DNA from: an uncultured Prevotella sp.
Lineage (GTDB): Bacteria; Bacteroidota; Bacteroidia; Bacteroidales; Bacteroidaceae
Assembly (NCBI GenBank): GCA_946415755.1
Contig: CAMKTS010000023.1
Location: 1-48,528, forward strand
Length of the DNA: 48,528 nt
Direction: 5' to 3'
Shown: one piece after another, positions 7,718-17,995 of the stretch
How positions within the stretch are numbered: position 1 is the first letter of the stretch
Layout: every line of letters starts with the position of its first letter
The notes under the pieces: model-generated
What the model was told of the DNA's origin: nothing
Databases searched by the model: none
What the model saw: the letters and a program-made list of their open reading frames with translations, nothing else
Translations under genes and position numbers: made by a program

Positions 7718-10036
7718 TCAGATGTTGGGGGTGTCCCAGACTTTTGTCTGTGTGCAGGTGATGTTCTCTGAGAGACGTGCGATGCGCAGGGTAAAGTCTC
7801 CCTCTTCCAGCGTCCACCGTCCGTCGGCTCCCACGAAGGCGAGGTTCTTGGCAGGCAGCTTGAAGGTAACGGTCTTCTGCTCACCAGGCTCCAATGCAAT
7901 CTTCGCGAAGTCGCGCAGCCGTTTGTTGTCGGGTACGATGCTCGCCACGAGGTCGCTGGAGTAGAGTAGCACAGCCTCCTTTCCAGCGCGGCTTCCCGTG
8001 TTCTTTACGTCTACGCTGACGGTGATGATGTCATCGGCGGTGAATGTTGCCGGGCTGACCTTCAGGTTGGCGTATTCAAAGTTGGTGTAGCTCAAGCCAT
8101 AGCCGAAGGGCCATTGCAGGCTGACCTTTGCGTCATAGTTATATGCTCCCGCCATGGTGCCTACCTCTTCGCTCACCTTATAGTCGTAAGTATTCAGCGA
8201 GTTGATCTCGCGTGGGTAGGTGTAGGGCATCTTTGCTGAGAAGTTGGCATCGCCAGCCAGCAGGTTGGCCAGCGCATCACCACCGTAGTTGCCAGGAATC
8301 AAGATGTCTATTACGGCCTGTGCCAGCGGCTCGATGTCGGCAATCAGGCGCGGCCGTCCCTCATTCAGTACGAGGATGATGGGTTTCTGCGTTTTTGCCA
8401 GTGCCTTTACGAGGTTACGCTGGTTTTCGCTGAGCCACAGGTCTGAGAGGTTGCCGGGAGTCTCGGTATAGGAGTTCTCACCGATGCAGGCGATGATGAC
8501 ATCAGCCTGTGCAGCAGCAGCTACGGCTTTCTGTATCTCAGGTTGGTTTTCGTCGTAGTAGGCACCTTTCTCGTTGTAAGTCACGCCCTGTTCGAGGATG
8601 ATGTTCTCCTTGCCATATTTGTTGCAGAGTGCCTCGTAGATGGTGTTGTATTTCTCTGCGAGATCCTCGGCTTTCGAACCCTGCCACGTATAGCTCCATC
8701 CGCCGTGCAGGCAACGCATCTGGTTAGCGTTGGGACCGGTGAGCAGAATCTTCTTCCCCTTGGTAAGAGGCAGGATGTTGCCCTCGTTCTTCAGCAGCAC
8801 CTCGCTCTCTTCAGCAGCCTGCAAAGCCTTTTGGGCAAACTCGTCGCTGCCGAACTTCTCATAGCCTTTGCCGCCAGTATTAGGCTGGTCGAAGAGTCCG
8901 AGGCGGTATTTTGCACGCAGGATGCGGCGCACGGCATCGTCGATACGCGCCATCGACACCTTGCCCTCCTGTACCAGTTCCTTCAGCAGGATGCAGAAGT
9001 CTATGCTGTAGGGGTCCATCGACATGTCGATACCAGCGTTGACGGCTATGCGGATGGCATCCTTCTTGTCCTTGGCCACCTTCTCGCGCGTGTACAAATT
9101 ATTAATATCAGCCCAGTCGGTCACCAGGAATCCGTCCCATTGCAGGTCTTCCTTCAGCCATTTTGTCAGGTATTCGTAGCTGGCATGCACGGGCACTCCG
9201 TTGATGGATGCAGAGTTCACCATTATGGTCAACGTACCGGCGAGGACAGCGGCCTTGAAGGGCTCGAAGTATTTTTCGCGCAGCATCTGCGGCGAGAGAT
9301 AAGCCGGTGTGCGGTCTTTTCCCGTCCACGGTGCTCCGTAGGCAAAGTAGTGCTTCGTGCTCGTGCCTACGTGGTAGCGGTCGATGTGGTTGGGGTCATC
9401 ACCTTGATAGCCCTTGATTTCTGCCACCACCATCTTGCTGTTCACGATGGCATCCTCGCCGAAACTCTCCCAGACGCGCGGCCAGCGAGGGTCGCGGCTG
9501 AGGTCTACTACGGGATTATACACCCACGGGCAGTTAGCAGCACGGCTCTCGTAGGCCGTAATCTCCGTACCGATACGCGCCAGTTCGGTATCGAACGATG
9601 CGCCGAGGTTGATGGGCTGGGGGAAGAGTGTGCCGCCCTGTGTATAGGTCACGCCGTGGTTATGGTCGAGTCCGTAGATGTCGGGGATGCCGATATATTT
9701 CATCGACTTCTCCTGGATGAGCCGTATCCACTGCTGCCACTGTTCCACCGTAGCAGCTCTGGTGCCGGGGGCATTCAGTATAGACCCCACCTTCCACTTG
9801 GAGATGCAGGTGTCGAGCATCGTCTCATTGAGTTGCCACTTGTGTGTTGCGTCATACTTACCCATGATGTCGAGGTTCAGCTCGAGCATTTGTCCGATTT
9901 TCTCGTCGAGCGTCATCTTGGCAAGGGTTTTCTCAATCTTGGCTTCCATCTTCGCATCGCGTGGAATGGCGGGCTTCTGTGCTCCTGCGCTCATGGCAGT
10001 AAACAGCAGAAGGGCTGTCAATAGGGGCTGTTTCAT
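7718..10036 (-). CDS. GH3 family glycoside hydrolase (beta-glucosidase-like), exported
   Basis: The 772-residue product starts with a signal peptide ([20 protein letters not shown]). Order of domains: GH3 N-terminal barrel (about 35-385) with the substrate-site KH pair (K228-H229) and the nucleophile region LVTDW (D307); GH3 C-terminal sandwich (about 405-640) with [10 protein letters not shown] (E520 and E525, one being the likely acid/base); and a C-terminal fibronectin-III-like domain (about 690-765). It would release terminal beta-linked sugars from oligosaccharides in the periplasm. Substrate cannot be read from the sequence. No SusC/SusD pair is nearby, so this is not a recognisable polysaccharide utilisation locus. 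The start at 10036 follows the promoter and gives a clean signal peptide. Confidence 0.93.
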   Translation of the reverse strand: MKQPLLTALLLFTAMSAGAQKPAIPRDAKMEAKIEKTLAKMTLDEKIGQMLELNLDIMGKYDATHKWQLNETMLDTCISKWKVGSILNAPGTRAATVEQWQQWIRLIQEKSMKYIGIPDIYGLDHNHGVTYTQGGTLFPQPINLGASFDTELARIGTEITAYESRAANCPWVYNPVVDLSRDPRWPRVWESFGEDAIVNSKMVVAEIKGYQGDDPNHIDRYHVGTSTKHYFAYGAPWTGKDRTPAYLSPQMLREKYFEPFKAAVLAGTLTIMVNSASINGVPVHASYEYLTKWLKEDLQWDGFLVTDWADINNLYTREKVAKDKKDAIRIAVNAGIDMSMDPYSIDFCILLKELVQEGKVSMARIDDAVRRILRAKYRLGLFDQPNTGGKGYEKFGSDEFAQKALQAAEESEVLLKNEGNILPLTKGKKILLTGPNANQMRCLHGGWSYTWQGSKAEDLAEKYNTIYEALCNKYGKENIILEQGVTYNEKGAYYDENQPEIQKAVAAAAQADVIIACIGENSYTETPGNLSDLWLSENQRNLVKALAKTQKPIILVLNEGRPRLIADIEPLAQAVIDILIPGNYGGDALANLLAGDANFSAKMPYTYPREINSLNTYDYKVSEEVGTMAGAYNYDAKVSLQWPFGYGLSYTNFEYANLKVSPATFTADDIITVSVDVKNTGSRAGKEAVLLYSSDLVASIVPDNKRLRDFAKIALEPGEQKTVTFKLPAKNLAFVGADGRWTLEEGDFTLRIARLSENITCTQTKVWDTPNI

Positions 10037-10068
10037 ATCATTTGTAGTATTATTATTTGAAATTTGTG

Positions 10069-10076
10069 CAAAGTTA
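10069..10076 (-). promoter_or_regulatory. -7 box of the GH3 gene
   Basis: TAACTTTG is read on the minus strand, 32 bp before the GH3 start codon. A TTG is present on the minus strand 20 bp further upstream (complement of 10097-10099). Confidence 0.65.
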
Positions 10077-10088
10077 CGATTTTTTTCG

Positions 10089-10096
10089 TAATTTTG
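10089..10096 (+). promoter_or_regulatory. -7 box of the RluA-type gene (near-leaderless)
   Basis: TAATTTTG ends only 8 bp before the ATG at 10105, so the transcript would have a leader of only a few nucleotides. Confidence 0.68.
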
Positions 10097-10104
10097 CAAG
10101 CGTT

Positions 10105-10818
10105 ATGCAAGTAATTTATGAGGACAACCATATTATCGTCGTGTCGAAAGCCAGTGGCGAGATCGTTCAAGGCGACAAGACGGGCGACGAGCCGTTGAGC
10201 GAAACAGTGAAGGCATACATCAAGGAGAAGTATGCCAAACCGGGGGCTGTGTTCCTGGGGGTCGTCCACCGTCTGGACCGCCCTGTTTCCGGTCTGGTAG
10301 TGTTTGCCCGCACGTCGAAGGCTCTCTCCCGTCTGAATGAGATGTTCCGCAGGGGTGAGGTTCACAAAACCTACTGGGCCATTGTGGAAATGAGAAAGGA
10401 GAAAGGAGAAATGTGGAGTGGGGCAGGCTTCGGGGATGGAGCGTGGCATACCTTGGAGCACTGGCTGACGCGCAACGAGCAGCAGAACAAGTCGTATGCC
10501 CACGACCGTGAGGTGCCAGGCTCCAAGAAGGCCGTGCTGCGCTGTCGCATGCTGGCTGCCGGCGAGCGTTATGCGCTGTTGGAGGTACAGCTGATGACGG
10601 GTCGCCATCACCAGATACGCTGTCAGCTGTCGGCGATGGGCTGTCCTATCCGGGGCGACTTGAAATATGGTGCCAGGCGCAGCAATGCCGACGGCAGCAT
10701 CTCGCTGCTGGCGCGTCAGATAGCCTTTACACACCCGGTTTCGAAGCAGGAAATCGTCGTGGAGTCCCCCCTTCCAGAAGATAATTTGTGGGAAAAATTA
10801 AAAAAATCGGTAAAATAA
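10105..10818 (+). CDS. RluA-family RNA pseudouridine synthase
   Basis: The 237-residue protein has the RluA signature GVVHRLDRPVSGLVVFA with catalytic Asp at residue 58, and the later LMTGRHHQIRCQLSAMG substrate-binding block. It converts a uridine in rRNA or tRNA to pseudouridine; the target is not predictable here. There is no S4 domain. The start at 10105 (MQVIYEDNH) lies 8 bp after a -7 box. Residues about 95-104 (EMRKEKGEM) are encoded by a short interspersed repeat inserted in frame (10386-10413) and are unlike the family. Confidence 0.9.
   Translation: MQVIYEDNHIIVVSKASGEIVQGDKTGDEPLSETVKAYIKEKYAKPGAVFLGVVHRLDRPVSGLVVFARTSKALSRLNEMFRRGEVHKTYWAIVEMRKEKGEMWSGAGFGDGAWHTLEHWLTRNEQQNKSYAHDREVPGSKKAVLRCRMLAAGERYALLEVQLMTGRHHQIRCQLSAMGCPIRGDLKYGARRSNADGSISLLARQIAFTHPVSKQEIVVESPLPEDNLWEKLKKSVK
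10386..10413 (+). repeat. A/G-rich interspersed repeat inside the RluA-type gene
   Basis: GGAAATGAGAAAGGAGAAAG and the following bases nearly match 21732-21760 in glmM and, in the opposite orientation, 36919-36951 in the FAD oxidoreductase gene. Both direct copies encode EMRKEKGE in frame. Confidence 0.75.
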
Positions 10819-10841
10819 TTCCGTATTTCCTTTTTTTCCCC

Positions 10842-10849
10842 TATTTTTG
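10842..10849 (+). promoter_or_regulatory. -7 box before tamB
   Basis: TATTTTTG matches TAnnTTTG and lies 25 bp before the tamB start codon. No clear -33 TTTG is seen. Confidence 0.5.
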
Positions 10850-10874
10850 CAGGTGATATGCAATAGCAAGTGCG

Positions 10875-13800
10875 ATGAAGAAAGCCATTTGGTGGATACT
10901 GGGTATTCTGCTGAGTCCCGTACTACTGTTTGTCATACTGACCATTCTGCTTTATCTGCCGCCTGTACAGAACTGGGCTGTAGATAAGCTGGCTGCTATT
11001 GCTTCCGAGAAGACGGGCATGTCGATTACCGTGGGTCATGTGCGCCTGTCGTTCCCCTTAGACTTGTCGGTCAGCGATTTCCGCGTCCTTCAGCGCGACA
11101 CGTTGACTGCACAGACGGACACTGTTGCCGACGTGCAGCACATGGTGGTCGACGTGCAGTTGCTGCCGCTCTTCCAGAGCCGTGTGGTCATCAACGAGCT
11201 GGAGGTGACCAATACCCGTCTGAACACCAATGGCTTCATCGATGCCGCCAAGGTGAAGGGCGACTTCCAGCGGCTGTATCTGCAGAGCCGTGGCATCGAC
11301 CTTGACCGTCAGACCGTGCAGCTGAATGGTGCCCGACTGGAATGTGCCCGTCTTGACATCGCCATGAACGACTCCGTTCCTGAAGACACCACCACTACTG
11401 ACAACCATTGGAAGATCCTGGCCGACAGCCTGACTGTCATCCAGGGCGATGTCACCTTCCATACGCCTGGCGATACAATGAGCGTCCATGCCCTGATGGG
11501 GCATCTCGTGGCTCGTCAGGCCGATATCGATTTAGGTACAGAGACCTATCGCGTGGGGAGCGTAGACCTTGCAGATGGCACTCTACGCTATGATCAAAAC
11601 TTTGAATCTCCTATTGAAGGACTAGATTTTAATCATCTGGGTTTTAGTGATATACGAATTGGTGTTGATTCCATTTATTACCACGATCCTATGCTGCGTC
11701 TCTATATGCGCCATGTGGCCATGAAGGAACAGAGCGGTCTGGAAGTCAGCGATCTGTCGGGTAGGGTGGTAATGGATAACGGTAGCGTCAAGCTGCCCCG
11801 TTTCCGTCTGAAGACCCCCACCAGCGATGTCTATATGGAACTTGACATGCCGCTGAACCTCATGGATGCAGCCAATACCGACAAGTTGCGCCTCCGTCTG
11901 GATGCACAGTTGGGCCGTGACGATGTGCTGCGCTTCATGAATGGTCTGCCGCAGGGTGTTCGCGACCGCTGGCCGCACTATCCGCTGAACATCAAGGGCG
12001 TGGCCCGTGGCAATATGGACTTCGTGGAGTTCAGCGAGTTGGCGGTAGACCTTCCTACGGCTTTCCATGCCACGGCTACGGGCTTTGTTGCCAATTTGAA
12101 CGATATGGACCGTCTGCGTGCCGACGTGCAGCTGAAGGCTGAGACCCAGCAGCTGGACTTTCTGATGGCCGCCCTGCCGCGTGACGTGCAGCGCGACTAC
12201 CGCATTCCCGCCGGCATCCGTGTCGATGGTCGTTTGAAGGCCGATGGCCCACAATACTTTGCCGACCTCACTGCCCGCGAGGGCAGGGGAACGGTCAGGG
12301 CCAAGGGCAGCTACGACCGCCGAGCCTCGCGCTATGATGCCAAGGTTCAGGTGCGCGATTTGAACCTGCACCGTTTCATGCCCCATGAGTCCCTGTATGC
12401 TGTCTCTGCCGACATCACCGCCAAGGGTCAGGGCACCGACATCTTCTCGCCCCGTACCACGCTGGTGGCCGATGCCAAGATAGGGCATCTGCGCTATGAC
12501 CGGTGGACCTTGAGCAACATCACCGCACAGGCCGATGTCCGCAACGGCCGTGCCCATGCCGACGTGGTGAGCCACAACTCTCTGCTGAATGGGGCTGTCA
12601 ATATCGATGCGCTGATGCAGCGACAGAAGTTCGATGCTACAGTAATAGCTGATATCAACAAGGCCGATCTCTACGCCCTGGGACTCATGGACAATCCGCT
12701 CACCGTGGCTCTTTGCGGTCATGTCGACGTCAGCTCCGACCTGCAGCTCTCCCACCGTGCCAGCGGTCTCTTCAGCGACCTCACCATCCGCGACTCTGCC
12801 AAGGTGTACCGTCCTGAAGACATCGGCTTGCTGCTGAATATGCGCCCGGACACCGTCTATGCCCGCATGCAGAGCGGCGACTTCATTGTGAAGCTCGATG
12901 CCGACGGCGACTACGAGCAGCTGTTGCGGCAGTTGACAATGCTGGGCGACTCCATCAGCTACCAGATTGACCATAACACCATTGACCAGCCCGCCCTGCG
13001 CCGTCTGCTGCCTACGATGAAGGTCCATGTGGAGAGCCGACAGGACAACCCCGTGGCCAATCTGCTGAAGAGTGGCCTGGGTGTCAGCTTTAAGGACCTC
13101 TATTTCGACATGTCATCATCGGTGGCCAACGGACTCAACGGCGACGGCCATATCCATTCGCTCCTGGTGCAGGACATCCGTCTGGATACCATCAGCTTCC
13201 GCCTGACGCAGCGTGCCGAACGCCTGTCGTTTGGCGGACAGATACGTAACAACAAGAAGAATCCGCAGTTCGTATTCAACGCCCTCTTCGACGGTGTGCT
13301 CCAGGAGCATGGAGCCACGATGGGGGTGCGCTACTACGATTCGGAGGGCAAGATGGGTGCCCGCATCGGTGCCCAGGCAGAGATGGTCGACAGCGGCATC
13401 AATGTCCGTCTGGTCCCCGAGCGTCCTACGCTGGGCTATAAGCTGTTCAACCTCAACCCGGACAACTACCTCTTCTACGGCAGAAACAACCGTGTCAGGG
13501 CCAACGTCGACTTGGTGGCCGACGATGGTACGGGCGTGAAAATCTACTCCGACGACCGCGATGCCACGGCCTTGCAGGACATCACCGTCAGCCTGAACCG
13601 CTTCAATCTTGACGAGATAACCTCTGTGATACCCTATGTACCACGCATGACCGGCACCCTCTACGGCGACTACCACCTGGTGCAGGATGCCGAGGGTCAT
13701 CTCTCCGTGGTGAGCGACATGTCTGTCCGCGATATGACCTACGAGCGCAGCCCCATCGGCAATGTCAGTACCGAGTTGGTCTACCTGCAGAAGGAGAACG

Positions 13801-15572
13801 ATGCCCATGCCGTCGAGGCCCGCCTGCTGAAGGACGATGTGGAGATTGGCCTGCTCACAGGCACCTACTACCATCATCAGACCTCTACCGACGGGGATGG
13901 AGTGACCACCGTGGGCGATGTCATCGATGCCCGTTTCCTGATGGAGCGCATGCCCCTGTCGCTCGTCAACGGTTTCGTTCCCAACCAGCTCTTCGGCCTG
14001 CAGGGCTATGGCGAGGGTGAGCTGACCATCAAGGGCGACCTTTCCAAACCCCGTGTGAATGGTGAGGTGCTGCTCGACTCCTCCTATCTGGAGAGCATTC
14101 CGTATGGCGTGAAGCTGCGTTTCGACGATGACCCCGTGCGCATTGTCGACTCCAACCTGCTGCTAGAGAACTTCACCGTGTATTCGCGCAACGAAAATCC
14201 GCTGAACATCCAAGGCAGCATCAACTTTGCCGACCCTGAGAAGATAATGCTCAACGTGCGTATGCGGGCGGAGAACTACCAGCTCATCGGTGCCAAGGAA
14301 ACACCGACGAGCATCGCCTACGGCAAGGCCTTCGTCAATCTCTTTGCCTCCGTGCGCGGACCGCTCGACAATCTCGTCATGCGTGGCAAGCTTGATGTGC
14401 TGGGTACCACCGACATGGGCTATGTGCTGCGCGACAGTCCGCTGTCTACCGACAACCAGCTCGACGAACTGGTGAAATTCAAGGACTTCAGCGACACTAC
14501 GCAGATTGTCGTGGAGCGGCCGTCGCTTACCGGCTTGCGGATGGATATGACGGTCGACATCTCGAAGGGTGCCCATGTCATGGCCTACCTCAATGCCGAC
14601 CACTCCAACTATATTGACCTGATGGGCGGCGGTACGCTGCGCCTGCAGTACAATCCTGCCGACAACCTGCGGCTGACAGGCCGCTACACGCTGTCGAACG
14701 GCGAGATGAAATACTCGCTGCCCGTCATCCCGCTGAAGACGTTCACCATCCAGGACGGCTCCTATATCGAGTTTACCGGCGAGCCGATGAACCCCACGCT
14801 CAACATCGTGGCAACGGAACGCACCAAGGCTACCGTGTCGAACAATGGCGGGGTAGGGCGCTCGGTGGAGTTTGACTGTGGTGTCATCATCACCCGCACC
14901 CTCAACGACATGGGCCTGGAGTTCACGCTTGATGCCCCAGAGGATTTGCAGCTGCACAGCGAGTTGCAGGCCATGAGCGTCGAACAGCGCGGCAAGCTGG
15001 CCGTCTCGATGCTCACCACGGGCATGTACCTCACCGACGGCAGCACCGGCTCGTTCTCGATGAACTCTGCTCTCAGCTCGTTCCTCAACTCCGAGATCAA
15101 TAGTATCACAGGCAATGCCCTGCGCACCCTCGACCTTTCGTTTGGCATGGACAACACCACCGATGCCAGCGGACAGACGCATACCGACTATTCGTTCAAG
15201 TTTGCCAAGCGGTTCCTCAACAACCGCCTCAAGGTGGCCGTGGGCGGTCTGGTAACTTCTGGCGGAGCCTATCAGCAGCGCAACAACTCGTTCTTCGACA
15301 ACGTGTCGCTCGAATACCGCCTCGACGACTCGGCCAACAAGTATATCACCCTCTTCTTCGAGAACAACTCCTACGACTGGCTCGACGGCTACACGCAGAA
15401 GTATGGCGGCGGCTTCATCTGGAGGCGCACGCTGGAGCGCTTCACCGATATCTTCCGCTTCAAGGAGCCGAAGACTACGCTGCGCTCGCCGGGCCTTCTG
15501 AAATCTACGAATACTCCGAATACTCAGAGTGTTCCGTCATCCACTCCCGACTCATTAAGTAACCCCAAGTAA
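10875..15572 (+). CDS. tamB: TamB-family inner-membrane/periplasmic translocation protein
   Basis: The 1565-residue protein has one N-terminal membrane segment (about 8-30), an AsmA-like start (SEKTGMSITVGHVRLSFP), a very long series of beta-strand-rich repeats, and the TamB/DUF490 C-terminal domain (about 1100-1535) ending in a beta-barrel-like stretch. TamB-type proteins span the periplasm as a hydrophobic groove and act in outer-membrane protein assembly or lipid transfer with a TamA-like partner. That partner (tamL) starts 3 bases after this stop codon, which supports the call. Residues 1545-1565 are a Ser/Pro/Thr-rich tail whose DNA (15505-15536) is repeat-like. A 91-bp AT-rich patch (11590-11680) stands out from the GC-rich gene. 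Confidence 0.92.
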   Translation: MKKAIWWILGILLSPVLLFVILTILLYLPPVQNWAVDKLAAIASEKTGMSITVGHVRLSFPLDLSVSDFRVLQRDTLTAQTDTVADVQHMVVDVQLLPLFQSRVVINELEVTNTRLNTNGFIDAAKVKGDFQRLYLQSRGIDLDRQTVQLNGARLECARLDIAMNDSVPEDTTTTDNHWKILADSLTVIQGDVTFHTPGDTMSVHALMGHLVARQADIDLGTETYRVGSVDLADGTLRYDQNFESPIEGLDFNHLGFSDIRIGVDSIYYHDPMLRLYMRHVAMKEQSGLEVSDLSGRVVMDNGSVKLPRFRLKTPTSDVYMELDMPLNLMDAANTDKLRLRLDAQLGRDDVLRFMNGLPQGVRDRWPHYPLNIKGVARGNMDFVEFSELAVDLPTAFHATATGFVANLNDMDRLRADVQLKAETQQLDFLMAALPRDVQRDYRIPAGIRVDGRLKADGPQYFADLTAREGRGTVRAKGSYDRRASRYDAKVQVRDLNLHRFMPHESLYAVSADITAKGQGTDIFSPRTTLVADAKIGHLRYDRWTLSNITAQADVRNGRAHADVVSHNSLLNGAVNIDALMQRQKFDATVIADINKADLYALGLMDNPLTVALCGHVDVSSDLQLSHRASGLFSDLTIRDSAKVYRPEDIGLLLNMRPDTVYARMQSGDFIVKLDADGDYEQLLRQLTMLGDSISYQIDHNTIDQPALRRLLPTMKVHVESRQDNPVANLLKSGLGVSFKDLYFDMSSSVANGLNGDGHIHSLLVQDIRLDTISFRLTQRAERLSFGGQIRNNKKNPQFVFNALFDGVLQEHGATMGVRYYDSEGKMGARIGAQAEMVDSGINVRLVPERPTLGYKLFNLNPDNYLFYGRNNRVRANVDLVADDGTGVKIYSDDRDATALQDITVSLNRFNLDEITSVIPYVPRMTGTLYGDYHLVQDAEGHLSVVSDMSVRDMTYERSPIGNVSTELVYLQKENDAHAVEARLLKDDVEIGLLTGTYYHHQTSTDGDGVTTVGDVIDARFLMERMPLSLVNGFVPNQLFGLQGYGEGELTIKGDLSKPRVNGEVLLDSSYLESIPYGVKLRFDDDPVRIVDSNLLLENFTVYSRNENPLNIQGSINFADPEKIMLNVRMRAENYQLIGAKETPTSIAYGKAFVNLFASVRGPLDNLVMRGKLDVLGTTDMGYVLRDSPLSTDNQLDELVKFKDFSDTTQIVVERPSLTGLRMDMTVDISKGAHVMAYLNADHSNYIDLMGGGTLRLQYNPADNLRLTGRYTLSNGEMKYSLPVIPLKTFTIQDGSYIEFTGEPMNPTLNIVATERTKATVSNNGGVGRSVEFDCGVIITRTLNDMGLEFTLDAPEDLQLHSELQAMSVEQRGKLAVSMLTTGMYLTDGSTGSFSMNSALSSFLNSEINSITGNALRTLDLSFGMDNTTDASGQTHTDYSFKFAKRFLNNRLKVAVGGLVTSGGAYQQRNNSFFDNVSLEYRLDDSANKYITLFFENNSYDWLDGYTQKYGGGFIWRRTLERFTDIFRFKEPKTTLRSPGLLKSTNTPNTQSVPSSTPDSLSNPK

Positions 15573-15574
15573 GC

Positions 15575-17977
15575 ATGCACACGATGACCTCACGCCGCAA
15601 GTCGCATCTCCCGTCATTCCCTTTGTTCCTGCCCACGGCAGTGCTTGGGTGGGCACTCCTGCTACTCACCTCCTGCTCCATGACCAAGGACATCCCCGCC
15701 AGCGACCAGCTCTTCGTCGGTCTGGAAAAGATCGTCTACGAGAACTACGAACCGGGCGACCACTTCACGGCTACGAAGACAGAGGTGGAGGCTGCCCTGG
15801 CCACGGCTCCCAACGGTTCTCTTTTCGGCAGCAGCTATTACCGAATTCCCTTCTCGTGGGGCGTGGCGGTATGGAACAAGTATGCCGACAAGGATACGGG
15901 CTTTGCCCGCTGGATGACGAAGACGTTTGGCAAGCAGCCCGTGCTCATGTCGTGGGTCAATCCTGAATTGCGCGCCTCTGTAGCACAGTCGGTATTGCGC
16001 AACAACGGCTACTTCGGTGGACGTGTAAGCTATCAGAATGTGCCTCGCAAGAATCCCAAGACGGCCAAGATCCGCTATACCGTCAACCCCGGCCGCCTGT
16101 ACACTATTGACACAGTGGGCTACTACGGTTTCCCTGCCGAGGCCGACAGCATCATACGTGCCACGCTCCCCACCGCCTACATCCGACAGGGTGATGCCTT
16201 CTCTACGGCCAGCCTCGATGCCGAGCGCAACCGCGTCAGCGGACTGCTGCGCAACCAGGGCTACTACTATTACCAGCCGGCCTACGCCTCCTTCCTTGCC
16301 GACACCTTCCAGGTCGACGGCAAGGCACAGCTGCGTTTCCAGCTGGCCGACGATGTGCCTGCGGCCGCCAAACACAAGTGGTACATCGGCCGCATCGCCA
16401 TCAATATGAAGAAACAGATGATGGAGCAACCCACTGACTCCCTTCGCGGCCGCTTCTTCACCATCCGCTATTCCGGCAAGAAGCCCCCTATCCGTCCCCG
16501 TGTGCTGATGGCCGACCTCAAGTTGCGCCCCCGCCAGCCCTATAGCTATGCCAATTACGTGTCGACGGCCAGTAAGCTCAATGCGATGGGGCTCTTCTCG
16601 ATGACCGACTTCAGCTTTACGCCGCGCGACACCACAGCCCTTTGCGATACCCTCGACCTGACGCTCAACTGCGTCTTCGACAAGCCGTGGGACTTCTATA
16701 TCGAGACCGTCTTCAATGCACGCACCATCGGCCGCCTGGGGCCAGAGCTGCGCCTGGGTGTCACCCGTCGCAATGCCTTCCGTGGCGGCGAGAAAATCGA
16801 CATCAGCCTGCATGGCTCCTATGAGTGGACCACCAGCGGCAGCTCGTCGATGAGCAGCTATGAGTATGGTGCCGATGCTTCCGTTGAATTTCCGCGGCTC
16901 ATCGCCCCCTTTTACGGCGGCAACCGCATCTATCGCACCAAGGACGGCCGTCCGCGCCGTCGCATCTTCTACGGTACGCCCACTACGCTGGCCAAGTTCT
17001 CCGTCAATATCCTCCACCGTCCCAAATACTACCGGATGACGGTCTTCTCCGGCGAGTGGACCTATCGCTGGCAGAAGACCGTGAGGAGCCGCCATGAGTT
17101 GTCGCCGCTCACGGTGAAATACCAGTATATGAACCACCACACGGACGACTTCGAGCAGGTGATGCTGGCCAATCCCTACCTGCGCTCCACCATGCAGGAC
17201 TACTTCATCCCAGAAATGCGCTATACCTATACCTTCACGAGCGCCCCCGGCCGTCTGCACCCCATCCGCTGGGAGACTACCGTGGCGCAGTCGGGCAATC
17301 TCACGTCGCTGGCCATGATGGCCTTTGGCAAGAAGTGGAGCGAGCGTGACAAGAAGCTCTTCAGCAATCCCTATTCGCAGTTCCTGAAACTGGAGACCGA
17401 TTTCAGCAAGACGTGGACGCTCGGCAGCCATTCCCACCTCGTCGGCCATGTCAATGCCGGTATCGTGTGGGCCTTTGGCAATAGCCGCTGGCTCCCCAAC
17501 AGCGAGTCGTTCTATGTGGGTGGAGCCAACAGCATCCGCGCCTTCTCCGTGCGCGAGATAGGTCCCGGCAGTTTTGCGGGACTCGCCGACAAGGCCACCT
17601 CCTATCTCGTCCAGAATGGCGACCTGAAGTTCGTCTGCAACCTTGAATACCGCCGCCGCCTGTTCGGCAGTCTCCATGCCGCCGTCTTCCTCGATGCCGG
17701 TAATGTGTGGAATCTCCGTGAGCCTGATGTCACCGAGACCACCGACGTTTCCGGTGTCACTGTCTACGGAGGAAAGTTCCAGCTGAAGAACATGCTGCGC
17801 GAGATGGCCGTCGGCACCGGCATCGGCCTGCGCTACGACCTCGACTTCCTCATACTGCGACTCGACTGGGGTATCGCCCTCCATGCTCCCTACGACACTG
17901 GCCGCTCGGGCTTCTACAATATCCCCAAATTCAGCAAGGGACATGCCCTCCACTTCGCCATCGGCTATCCCTTCTAA
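15575..17977 (+). CDS. tamL: TamL: lipidated BamA/TamA-like outer-membrane protein
   Basis: The 800-residue protein has a lipoprotein signal ending LLLLTSC (Cys34 as the predicted lipidated residue; M4 is an alternative start). POTRA-like domains follow (about 45-330; YTVNPGRLYTIDTVGYYG is a typical POTRA start), then a 16-strand Omp85 barrel (about 370-800) with GGANSIRAF near residue 650 (the conserved loop-6 region is normally RGF/IRAF). In Bacteroidetes the lipidated TamA homologue paired with TamB is called TamL; the gene follows tamB with a 2-bp gap. Its role is in the outer membrane, in assembly of outer-membrane components. The downstream end has no strong terminator; a CTTGC/GCAAG hairpin (17995-18010) is weak. 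Confidence 0.9.
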   Translation: MHTMTSRRKSHLPSFPLFLPTAVLGWALLLLTSCSMTKDIPASDQLFVGLEKIVYENYEPGDHFTATKTEVEAALATAPNGSLFGSSYYRIPFSWGVAVWNKYADKDTGFARWMTKTFGKQPVLMSWVNPELRASVAQSVLRNNGYFGGRVSYQNVPRKNPKTAKIRYTVNPGRLYTIDTVGYYGFPAEADSIIRATLPTAYIRQGDAFSTASLDAERNRVSGLLRNQGYYYYQPAYASFLADTFQVDGKAQLRFQLADDVPAAAKHKWYIGRIAINMKKQMMEQPTDSLRGRFFTIRYSGKKPPIRPRVLMADLKLRPRQPYSYANYVSTASKLNAMGLFSMTDFSFTPRDTTALCDTLDLTLNCVFDKPWDFYIETVFNARTIGRLGPELRLGVTRRNAFRGGEKIDISLHGSYEWTTSGSSSMSSYEYGADASVEFPRLIAPFYGGNRIYRTKDGRPRRRIFYGTPTTLAKFSVNILHRPKYYRMTVFSGEWTYRWQKTVRSRHELSPLTVKYQYMNHHTDDFEQVMLANPYLRSTMQDYFIPEMRYTYTFTSAPGRLHPIRWETTVAQSGNLTSLAMMAFGKKWSERDKKLFSNPYSQFLKLETDFSKTWTLGSHSHLVGHVNAGIVWAFGNSRWLPNSESFYVGGANSIRAFSVREIGPGSFAGLADKATSYLVQNGDLKFVCNLEYRRRLFGSLHAAVFLDAGNVWNLREPDVTETTDVSGVTVYGGKFQLKNMLREMAVGTGIGLRYDLDFLILRLDWGIALHAPYDTGRSGFYNIPKFSKGHALHFAIGYPF

Positions 17978-17995
17978 AAAAAATATACATTTTTC

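Noticed and set aside
8543..10024. 493-codon plus-strand frame opposite the GH3 gene
   Set aside because: It is the shadow of a well-supported GH3 enzyme with intact motifs and has low-complexity Val/Leu/His-rich translation.
7718..10036. GH3 gene as part of a polysaccharide utilisation locus
   Set aside because: No SusC/SusD-like pair or hybrid two-component regulator lies nearby.
11622..13028. 468-codon minus-strand frame opposite tamB
   Set aside because: Shadow of tamB; composition is typical of antisense translation and no ribosome site or family is visible.
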